From an uncultured Lachnospiraceae bacterium (GTDB taxonomy: Bacteria > Bacillota > Clostridia > Lachnospirales > Lachnospiraceae), in assembly GCA_902783095.1 (NCBI GenBank), contig CACZPX010000112.1, forward strand, positions 1 through 6,402: a stretch of DNA of 6,402 nt. Reading direction: 5' to 3'. Shown here piece after piece: positions 1 to 5,242 of the stretch. Every line of letters starts with the position of its first letter. Within the stretch, counting starts at the first letter, position 1. Under the pieces are notes generated by a model, which saw only the letters and a program-made list of their open reading frames with translations, was not told the DNA's origin and made no database searches. The translations under genes and the position numbers were made by a program.

Positions 1-1
1 C

Positions 2-424
2 ACGGAGGCCGAGAAGGACCGCGTGCTCTCACAGACCATCGACAGCGGCAAGAAGGTGAAGCTCGGCACCAAGGTAGACATCCTGATCGGCCTGGGACCC
101 GAACCCACGCCGGTGGCTGAGGTGCCGGACCTGAGAGGAAAGACCAGGGGCGGCGCCAGCAACATCCTGAAGGAGCGCGGCCTGGAACTGGGACAGGTGG
201 AGGAGACCTATTCCGATACCGTGGCCAAGGGCCGCGTGATCTCGCAGGATCCCGCGCCGGGCACCACGATCGACCAGGGCTCCAAGGTCAATATCGTTCT
301 GAGCCTGGGACCGGAGACGACGGAAGCGCCGCCGGAGACCACGCCGGAACCCACGCCTGAGCAGACCACGCCCGAGCCCGATACCGGAGAGCAGGAAGGC
401 TCGTCGGAAGAGGCGGGCGGCTGA
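2..424 (+). CDS. prkC: PASTA-domain Ser/Thr protein kinase, C-terminal fragment (5' end outside window)
   Basis: This is the extracellular tail of a eukaryotic-like Ser/Thr kinase of the PrkC/Stk1 type, a membrane kinase whose PASTA repeats sense muropeptides or lipid II and which controls growth, division and spore germination. The reading frame is open from base 2 with no start, so kinase and membrane segments lie upstream. The fragment shows the end of one PASTA repeat (up to about base 100, ending LIGLGPE), one complete repeat (about 113-313, with VPDLRGKT, the VISQDPAPGT turn and VNIVLSLGPE), then a Pro/Thr/Glu tail. The stop TGA overlaps the rsgA start as TGATG, so the two genes are probably coupled. 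Clostridia and Bacilli commonly have prkC directly before rsgA, which supports the assignment. The kinase domain is not visible, so a kinase-less PASTA protein cannot be fully excluded, but the gene order makes it unlikely. Confidence 0.9.
   Translation, partial: TEAEKDRVLSQTIDSGKKVKLGTKVDILIGLGPEPTPVAEVPDLRGKTRGGASNILKERGLELGQVEETYSDTVAKGRVISQDPAPGTTIDQGSKVNIVLSLGPETTEAPPETTPEPTPEQTTPEPDTGEQEGSSEEAGG
317..421 (+). repeat. Low-complexity Pro/Thr/Glu-rich C-terminal tail of the PASTA kinase
   Basis: About 35 codons after the last PASTA repeat encode an irregular series of ETTPEP, TPEQ and TTPEP units followed by an acidic Gly/Ser/Glu end. The DNA shows matching degenerate repeats built on CCGGAGACCACG, CCGGAACCCACG and CAGACCACGCCC. 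Such tails are common in wall-spanning proteins and probably form a flexible, acidic extension in the cell wall. The length may vary between strains by repeat slippage, which is an inference. Confidence 0.7.
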
Positions 425-1314
425 TGCCGGAACTGTTTAAGGGAAAGATCATCCGCGGCGTAGGCGGGTTCTATTACGTCTACCGCGGAGACGGCCGTAT
501 ATTCGAATGCCGGGCCCGCGGCCTGTTCCGGAAGGACGGCGTAAAACCGCTGCCCGGCGATGACGTGACCTTCTTTGTGACGGACGAGACCGACAGCGAG
601 GGCAGCATCACGCAGGTGCTGCCGCGGAAGAACCGTCTGATCCGGCCCGAGATCGCCAACGCCGACCAGACGCTCGTGATCTTTGCAGTGCACAGCCCGG
701 AACCGAACCTGGTCCTTCTGGACAAGCTTCTGATAGAGGTGGAATCCCGCAAACTGGATCCGGTGATCTGCTTTAACAAGGCGGATCTGGCCCGGGAGGG
801 AGAGCTGGACCGGCTGCGGGACATCTACCGCGGCACGGGTTTTCCGCTCTGCTTCGTGAGCGGCGCCACCGGCGCTGGCACCGGGGAGCTGAAGCGGCTG
901 CTGGCCGGAAAGACGACCGTGCTGATGGGCAATTCCGGCGTGGGAAAGTCCACGCTCATCAACCTTCTGTGTCCGCTCGCGGCAATGGAGACCGGGGCCA
1001 TCAGCGAAAAGCTGGGACGCGGCCGCCATACGACCAGGCATACGGAGCTTTTCTACGTTTCGGAGGGGACCTATCTGATGGACACGCCCGGCTTTTCCGC
1101 CATGGACGTCACAGAGATCGAGGCGCCCGACGTCCGGTACTACTACGGCGAGTTCAACGGCTATTATCACGACTGCCGGTTCAACGACTGTACCCACACG
1201 GAGGAACGCGACTGCGCGGTAAAGCAGGCCGTCCGGGACGGAAAGATCAGCCGGGAACGCTACCTGCAGTACCGCGAGATCTACACGGAGATCAAAAACA
1301 GAAAAAAATACTAG
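424..1314 (+). CDS. rsgA: Ribosome small subunit-dependent GTPase A
   Basis: RsgA (YloQ/EngC/YjeQ) is a GTPase that binds the 30S subunit late in assembly and checks the decoding centre. The 296-residue protein has the expected order: an N-terminal OB-fold (about 1-70), a circularly permuted GTPase domain and a C-terminal zinc domain. The permuted motifs are visible: G4 NKAD (118-121), G5-like SGA (146-148), then the P-loop GNSGVGKST (169-177), the switch I RHTTRH region (201-206) and G3 DTPG (220-223). The zinc ligands fit C251-x4-C256-x-H258-x5-C264. Length is normal. The ATG overlaps the kinase stop by one base; a weak AAGAGG lies at 408-413, so initiation probably relies on coupling. It ends in a lysine-rich tail carrying a run of seven A. 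Confidence 0.97.
   Translation: MPELFKGKIIRGVGGFYYVYRGDGRIFECRARGLFRKDGVKPLPGDDVTFFVTDETDSEGSITQVLPRKNRLIRPEIANADQTLVIFAVHSPEPNLVLLDKLLIEVESRKLDPVICFNKADLAREGELDRLRDIYRGTGFPLCFVSGATGAGTGELKRLLAGKTTVLMGNSGVGKSTLINLLCPLAAMETGAISEKLGRGRHTTRHTELFYVSEGTYLMDTPGFSAMDVTEIEAPDVRYYYGEFNGYYHDCRFNDCTHTEERDCAVKQAVRDGKISRERYLQYREIYTEIKNRKKY
1302..1308 (+). other. A_AAA_AAA heptamer in register near the rsgA stop (possible slippery site)
   Basis: The last codons of rsgA read AGA AAA AAA TAC TAG, so seven consecutive A residues sit exactly in the X_XXY_YYZ register used by bacterial -1 frameshift sites. GGAG lies 11 nt upstream (1287-1290), a distance at which Shine-Dalgarno-like elements stimulate slippage in cases such as dnaX. 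A -1 shift would replace the final Tyr with about six residues and stop at TGA 1326-1328. Use of the site is unproven; it may simply encode Lys-Lys. Confidence 0.3.
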
Positions 1315-1317
1315 GAG
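1313..1317 (+). promoter_or_regulatory. Ribosome binding site for rpe
   Basis: AGGAG overlaps the last two bases of the rsgA stop codon (TAG) and lies 7 nt before the GTG start of rpe. This spacing fixes the GTG at 1325 as the start, in agreement with the conserved N-terminus of the family. Confidence 0.8.
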
Positions 1318-1324
1318 AATCACA

Positions 1325-1993
1325 GTGAACGACAAACTGCAGAATATTCTTTCCCCGTCCCTGCTGGCGGCGGATTTCGGAAGACTGGAAGAGGAACTGG
1401 CCGTTTTAAAGGACAATCGGGTGCCGTATCTCCATCTGGATGTGATGGACGGCCTGTTCGTGCCGAGCATCTCCTTTGGACTGCCGGTCATCAAGAGCCT
1501 GAAGGCGCGCAAGGAGGACCTGTGTTTTGACGTCCACCTGATGATCCAGGACCCGGACCGCTATCTGGAAGCCTTTGCGGAGGCCGGCGCGGACATTCTG
1601 ACGGTCCACGCGGAGGCCTGCCTGCATCTGAACCGGACCATCCAGAAGATCCATTCGCTCGGCTTAAAGGCCGGCGTGGCCCTGAATCCCGCCACGCCGC
1701 TGTCCGCCGTGGAATGGGTGGCGGAGGATCTGGACATGCTGCTCGTCATGTCCGTAAACCCCGGCTTCGGCGGGCAGAAATACATCCCGAACGCCACGCG
1801 GAAGATCGCTGCGGCGCGGAAGATGTTTGATGAAATGGGACTTGTAAAGGATATCGAGGTGGACGGCGGCGTCAATACCAAAAACGCCGCGGACATCCTG
1901 ACTGCCGGCGCCAACGTGCTCGTGGCCGGTTCGGCCGTCTTCGGCGGCGACCGCGTGGCGAACATCCGCGCCTTTTCGGAGATCCTGCGATGA
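1325..1993 (+). CDS. rpe: Ribulose-phosphate 3-epimerase
   Basis: Rpe interconverts D-ribulose 5-phosphate and D-xylulose 5-phosphate in the cytosolic pentose phosphate pathway. The 222-residue length is typical of this TIM-barrel family. Motifs in order: the SPSLLAADF strand (10-18), HLDVMDG (37-43), FGLPVIKSL (51-59), DVHLMI (69-74), ALNPATP (119-125), SVNPGFGGQK (143-152), EVDGGV (178-183) and the phosphate-binding AGSAVFG (201-207). Metal and catalytic residues by family analogy are H37, D39, H71 and D180, all present. The start is GTG, chosen for its ribosome binding site and N-terminal conservation. It follows rsgA by 10 nt, as in many Firmicutes, and its stop overlaps the next start as ATGA. 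The motif FGLPVI has Leu where Pro is common, a minor variation. Confidence 0.97.
   Translation: MNDKLQNILSPSLLAADFGRLEEELAVLKDNRVPYLHLDVMDGLFVPSISFGLPVIKSLKARKEDLCFDVHLMIQDPDRYLEAFAEAGADILTVHAEACLHLNRTIQKIHSLGLKAGVALNPATPLSAVEWVAEDLDMLLVMSVNPGFGGQKYIPNATRKIAAARKMFDEMGLVKDIEVDGGVNTKNAADILTAGANVLVAGSAVFGGDRVANIRAFSEILR
1978..1982 (+). promoter_or_regulatory. Ribosome binding site for the HAD hydrolase gene, inside rpe
   Basis: GGAGA lies within the last codons of rpe, 7 nt before the ATG at 1990. Together with the ATGA stop/start overlap it supports coupled translation from rpe. Confidence 0.6.
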
Positions 1994-2808
1994 TCCGGCT
2001 CGTGGTCTCCGACGTGGACGGAACGCTGGTCAAAGACGGGACCTGCGATATCTCTCCGGAATACTATGAAGTGATCCGCGGGCTCATCGGCCTGGGGATC
2101 AAAGTCGCGATCGCGAGCGGACGCCAGGAGGACAGCATCCGCGAGGTCTTCCGGCCCGTCGAGCAGGACGTCATCTACATCAGCAACGACGGCGCCTGCG
2201 TGAGCGAAGGCCCGGACCAGATCTTTTCCATGGCGATGCCCACGGACGTGCTTCCCGCGCTGGTGCGCGACATCCGCGCCCTGCCGGACTGCGATCTGGC
2301 GCTGGCCTCGCGCGACAAATTCGTCTATTTTGACGACGCTTCCAAAGTCTTTATCGACTATATGAACAGCTACCGGTTTCACCGGGAGCCGTTTGCGGGC
2401 TTTGAGACCCTGCCGCCCATCTATCACATCGGCATCTATCACGATCCGTCCCTGCCGCATCCGGCGCTGGGGCTGGTCCCCAAATACGCGGACCGGCTGG
2501 GCGCCTTCGTGTCCGGCAAGGAGTGGGTGGATTTCACGGCGCCCGGCGTGAGCAAGGGCACGGCCGTGCGGATGATCCAGAAGAAGTTCGGCATCAGCGC
2601 GGCGGAGACGGTCGCGTTCGGCGACCAGGAAAACGACGTGAGCATGCTGCGGGAAGCAGAGCAGAACTTTGCGGTGGCGGGCTCCGTCGCCGCGGAGAAG
2701 GGCTTTTCCCGCTTTCTGGCCCCGCCCATGCGGGAAAACGGCGTCCTGACGGTCTTAAAGAAGATCCTGGCCTGTAAGGGGGATTTTACATGGCAAGAAG
2801 AGGCCTGA
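1990..2808 (+). CDS. Cof-type HAD family phosphatase (class IIB)
   Basis: This is a cytosolic HAD-superfamily hydrolase of the Cof/YidA type, which usually removes phosphate from sugar phosphates or small phosphorylated metabolites; the substrate cannot be told from the sequence. All four HAD motifs are present: DVDGT with the nucleophile D8 and acid/base D10, SGR with S43 (43-45), the motif III lysine K189 in VSKGTA, and GDQEND (211-216) with acidic D212 and D216. The segment between motifs II and III (about 80-185) fits the C2B cap. Length of 272 residues is normal for the family. It overlaps rpe by 4 nt. It occupies the place where thiamine pyrophosphokinase (thiN) often follows rpe in related bacteria, and it has no resemblance to that enzyme. 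A role in clearing pentose-phosphate side products is possible, but only by context. Confidence 0.92.
   Translation: MIRLVVSDVDGTLVKDGTCDISPEYYEVIRGLIGLGIKVAIASGRQEDSIREVFRPVEQDVIYISNDGACVSEGPDQIFSMAMPTDVLPALVRDIRALPDCDLALASRDKFVYFDDASKVFIDYMNSYRFHREPFAGFETLPPIYHIGIYHDPSLPHPALGLVPKYADRLGAFVSGKEWVDFTAPGVSKGTAVRMIQKKFGISAAETVAFGDQENDVSMLREAEQNFAVAGSVAAEKGFSRFLAPPMRENGVLTVLKKILACKGDFTWQEEA
2776..2782 (+). promoter_or_regulatory. Ribosome binding site for the lipoprotein gene, inside the HAD gene
   Basis: AAGGGGG lies 7 nt before the ATG at 2790 and inside the coding region of the HAD gene. It decides the start of the lipoprotein, which then begins with a clean signal peptide although this makes a 19-nt overlap with the upstream gene. 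Confidence 0.7.
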
Positions 2809-3839
2809 CAATATTACTGGTCCTGTGCCTGCTTCTTACCGGCTGTACGCAGTCCGGTGCCGAAGCGACCGCCGCCGCGGAGCAGACGGAGGCCGGACAG
2901 GCGCAGACGCCGTCCGGGGAGCAGGCGGATGTGCTGCTGACCGTGGGGGAGGAGACGCTGCCGCTAAAGATCGCGCAGGCCTTCGCCGTGTCGCAGAAGC
3001 ACCAGTACGAGAGCGCTTTCGGCAGCAGCATCTGGCAGGTGGCGTATCTCGGCGGTTCGTTTGAAGACTATCTGCGGGACGGGTTCCGCACCCACATCGC
3101 GCTGTATTTCGCCTCCGCCTGCATGGCGAAGGTCCGCGGCGTTTCCCTGGGGAGCGACGAGGAAAAGACCGTGCGGGAGGCCGGAAAGGCCTTTTACGAC
3201 GCGCTCGACGAGAAGGACCGCGAACTGCTGGGCCTTACGCAGCAGGATGCGGAAGAACTCTTCAGGATGTACCTGCTGGCCAAGAAGGTGTACAAAGACG
3301 TGACCGGCTCCGTGGAGCTGGAGCTTTCCGAGGACGAGACCCGCATGATCCGGCTGCAGGAGATCCGCCTGCGGACCGACGATCTGGACAGCGCCGGCAA
3401 GGATCAGAAGCTGACGCTTGCCGCGGAGGCGCTGACCCAGCTGGAGGCCGGGGAGAGCTTTGACGCCGTCGCGGAAAAGTACAGCGAGACCGGCAGCGGC
3501 GTGTATACCGCGTCCCGGGAGAGTCTCTCTTCCGCGGAGGCGCGCGTGGCTTTCGCGCTGGCCACGGACGAGGTGAGCCCCGTGGTCACCCTGCCGAACG
3601 CCTACGTGATCTTCAAATGCGTGGATTCCTTTGACAAGCAGGCTTCCGCGCTGCACCGGATGGAGCTTCTGCAGCAGATGGAGGACACCGGCTTTAAGGA
3701 GCAGCTGAACCTGTTTTTAAACGATCATCCGCTGCGCTGGAGCGAAGCGGCGTGGGCGAAGATCCGGATCTCGGATTACGCCGGCCCGGCCGCGGCGAGC
3801 CTCTATGCCGTATACGAAGAGTACTTTGGGGAGGAGTAA
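2790..3839 (+). CDS. PrsA/SurA-like lipoprotein with degenerate parvulin domain
   Basis: This is a predicted exported lipoprotein of 349 residues. The N-terminus has MARR, a hydrophobic stretch (6-17) and the lipobox LTGC with Cys19 as the lipidation site, followed by a flexible Ala/Glu/Gln/Thr-rich linker (20-45). Residues about 47-180 are mostly helical and resemble the SurA/PrsA N-terminal chaperone region. Residues about 186-280 follow the PpiC/parvulin pattern: AAEALTQLEAGESFDAVAEKYS (209-232, in outline), a short loop, ARVAFALATDEVSPVV (251-266, in outline) and AYVIFKCVD. The family histidine near the first strand is not seen, because the matching segment reads LQEIRL, and the glycine-rich loop is replaced. 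It may therefore be a chaperone rather than an active prolyl isomerase. The role in folding exported proteins is inferred; other SurA_N-like lipoproteins are possible. Confidence 0.75.
   Translation: MARRGLTILLVLCLLLTGCTQSGAEATAAAEQTEAGQAQTPSGEQADVLLTVGEETLPLKIAQAFAVSQKHQYESAFGSSIWQVAYLGGSFEDYLRDGFRTHIALYFASACMAKVRGVSLGSDEEKTVREAGKAFYDALDEKDRELLGLTQQDAEELFRMYLLAKKVYKDVTGSVELELSEDETRMIRLQEIRLRTDDLDSAGKDQKLTLAAEALTQLEAGESFDAVAEKYSETGSGVYTASRESLSSAEARVAFALATDEVSPVVTLPNAYVIFKCVDSFDKQASALHRMELLQQMEDTGFKEQLNLFLNDHPLRWSEAAWAKIRISDYAGPAAASLYAVYEEYFGEE
3828..3836 (+). promoter_or_regulatory. Ribosome binding site for ung, overlapping the lipoprotein's last codons
   Basis: GGGGAGGAG directly precedes the TAATG stop/start overlap. 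The GGGGAGG core is 4 nt from the ATG and the alternative AGGAG only 2 nt, so the spacing is tight. Terminating ribosomes are probably needed for good initiation. It supports the ATG at 3839 and not an earlier in-frame codon inside the lipoprotein gene. Confidence 0.6.
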
Positions 3840-4513
3840 TGGCAGCAATCGCAAACGACTGGCTGGCTCCGCTTTCCGCGGAGTTTAAAAAGCCCTATTA
3901 CCGCGCGCTCTATCAGAAGGTGAACGAAGAGTACGCGACCCACCGAGTATTCCCGCCCAAGGACGACGTGCTGCGGGCCTTTGAACTGACGCCCCTGCAC
4001 AGTGTCAAGGTGGTGATCCTGGGACAGGATCCCTATCACAACGACGGGCAGGCGCACGGCTTAAGTTTTTCCGTACAGAGAGATGTCGAGATTCCGCCGT
4101 CTCTCTTAAATATTTATAAAGAATTGCACGACGACCTCGGGTGTACTGTACCGAACAACGGAAATCTGGTAAAATGGGCGAAGCAGGGTGTGCTGCTTTT
4201 GAACACGGTCCTGACGGTCCGCGCCCATCAGGCCAATTCCCACCGGGGGATCGGCTGGGAGCAGTTCACCGACGCGGCCATCCGTGCCGTCGCGGCACAG
4301 GACCGTCCGGTCGTCTATCTCCTCTGGGGCAGGCCCGCGGGAGAAAAAGCGGCCCTGCTGCACAACCCGCATCAGCTGGTGCTGACGGCGCCACATCCCA
4401 GTCCGCTGTCCGCAAGCCGCGGCTTTTTCGGCTGCCGGCACTTTTCAAAGGCCAACCGCTTTCTGGAAGAACATGGGGAAACGCCGATCGACTGGCAGAT
4501 CGAAGACGTGTAA
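3839..4513 (+). CDS. ung: Uracil-DNA glycosylase, family 1
   Basis: Ung removes uracil from DNA and starts base-excision repair. The 224-residue protein has the normal length and all family-1 motifs: GQDPYH (62-67) with water-activating D64 and thymine-excluding Y66, GLSFS with the stacking F77, LLLN with the uracil-specific N122 (119-122), LLWG (161-164) and the DNA-intercalating HPSPLSA loop (186-192) with H186. The frame stays open upstream of the ATG, but the ATG at 3839 gives the usual N-terminus (NDWLAPL) and has a ribosome binding site. Its start overlaps the lipoprotein stop by one base. Codons for residues about 75-96 are unusually AT-rich compared with the rest of the gene. A repair gene inside a wall-related transcription unit is a little unexpected. 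Confidence 0.97.
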   Translation: MAAIANDWLAPLSAEFKKPYYRALYQKVNEEYATHRVFPPKDDVLRAFELTPLHSVKVVILGQDPYHNDGQAHGLSFSVQRDVEIPPSLLNIYKELHDDLGCTVPNNGNLVKWAKQGVLLLNTVLTVRAHQANSHRGIGWEQFTDAAIRAVAAQDRPVVYLLWGRPAGEKAALLHNPHQLVLTAPHPSPLSASRGFFGCRHFSKANRFLEEHGETPIDWQIEDV

Positions 4514-4517
4514 GGAG
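4512..4517 (+). promoter_or_regulatory. Ribosome binding site for the amidase gene
   Basis: AAGGAG overlaps the ung stop codon (TAA at 4511-4513) and lies 4 nt before the ATG at 4522. It picks this start, which places a basic N-terminus and a membrane segment at the front of the protein, over earlier in-frame codons that would lie inside ung. Confidence 0.75.
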
Positions 4518-4521
4518 CACG

Positions 4522-5226
4522 ATGAACAACAGGAAAACGACAGTTAACAGATCAAAACGCCTGGCGGCAAAGGAGAAGAAGATCCGGATCCTGGCCGGCG
4601 CGGCGCTGGCGGTGATCGCCGTCGTCATCACGGTGGTCCTGCTCACCTGCGGCAAAAAGGAAGAGTACCGGTCCCTGTACGGGCTGCCGGACTACGTGAC
4701 GGAAGACTACATCACGGTAAACCAGTACTCGCGCCCCAAGATCCCGCTGGAGCAGGTAAACGCCATCGTCATCCACTATGTGGGCAATCCCGGCACCTCG
4801 GCGCAGGCCAACCGCAACTACTTTGACGGCCTGTCCAAGCAGTCCGGCGAGGGCGCCACGTACGCCAGCAGCAACTTTATCGTGGGCTTAAACGGCGAGG
4901 TCCTGGCCGTGGTGCCGATCTCGGAGATCGCCTACGCGTCCAACAACCGCAACAGCGACACGATCTCCATCGAGACCTGCCATCCGGACGAGACGGGAAA
5001 GTTTACGGACGAGACCTATACGTCCCTGACGGAGCTTACGGCCTGGCTGTGCGTCCGCTACGGCCTGAGTTCCGAAGACGTGATCCGTCACTATGACGTA
5101 ACGGGCAAGCTGTGCCCGCTGTATTTCGTGGAACATGAGGATGCCTGGACGGCCTTTAAGGCCGACGTGCAGACGGCGATCGACCGGCTCACGGCCCAGG
5201 CGCAGACGACACAGGCGGAAGACTGA
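4522..5226 (+). CDS. Membrane-anchored N-acetylmuramoyl-L-alanine amidase (Amidase_2/PGRP fold)
   Basis: This predicted cell-wall hydrolase would cleave the bond between N-acetylmuramic acid and L-alanine in peptidoglycan. The 234-residue protein has a basic N-terminus (K/R-rich, 4-23), one membrane segment (about 24-43) and an Amidase_2 domain (about 65-220) on the outer face. Visible motifs are AIVIHYVGNP (81-90), SSNFIVGLNGEV (116-127), ISIETC (148-153) and VIRHYDVTGKLCP (187-199). Zinc ligands by family analogy are H85, H190 and C198, and K196 has the same spacing to them as the catalytic lysine of T7 lysozyme. There is no SH3, LysM or choline-binding module. The LLTC sequence (40-43) resembles a lipobox but has Thr before Cys, so anchoring by the uncleaved helix seems more likely. 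It follows ung by 8 nt and was probably co-expressed with the PASTA kinase. Confidence 0.9.
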   Translation: MNNRKTTVNRSKRLAAKEKKIRILAGAALAVIAVVITVVLLTCGKKEEYRSLYGLPDYVTEDYITVNQYSRPKIPLEQVNAIVIHYVGNPGTSAQANRNYFDGLSKQSGEGATYASSNFIVGLNGEVLAVVPISEIAYASNNRNSDTISIETCHPDETGKFTDETYTSLTELTAWLCVRYGLSSEDVIRHYDVTGKLCPLYFVEHEDAWTAFKADVQTAIDRLTAQAQTTQAED

Positions 5227-5231
5227 CCGCC

Positions 5232-5236
5232 GGGAG
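5232..5236 (+). promoter_or_regulatory. Ribosome binding site for the AI-2E family gene
   Basis: GGGAG lies in the 16-nt gap after the amidase stop and 6 nt before the GTG at 5243. It supports GTG as the start, just ahead of the first membrane helix. Confidence 0.65.
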
Positions 5237-5242
5237 AAAAAC

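Noticed and set aside
1315..1324. Terminator or promoter between rsgA and rpe
   Set aside because: The gap is 10 nt and holds only the end of the ribosome binding site region; no stem-loop fits.
208..1512. A 434-codon open frame on the minus strand, spanning the kinase tail, rsgA and the start of rpe
   Set aside because: It lies opposite three well-recognised genes, its protein is low-complexity and shows no family motif, and GC-rich coding DNA often leaves such antisense frames open.
1561..2460. A 299-codon minus-strand open frame opposite rpe and the HAD gene
   Set aside because: It is a shadow of two genes with clear catalytic motifs on the plus strand; the translation shows no domain.
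3752..3838. Earlier in-frame start for ung
   Set aside because: It would lie inside the lipoprotein gene; the ATG at 3839 matches the family N-terminus and has a purine-rich ribosome binding site.
4124..4149. Promoter-like TTGCAC followed by TACTGT in ung
   Set aside because: The spacer is only 14 nt and the second box matches poorly.
4141..4521. N-terminal extension of the amidase frame back into ung
   Set aside because: The extra residues are the out-of-frame reading of ung; a ribosome binding site and the basic plus hydrophobic N-terminus place the start at 4522.
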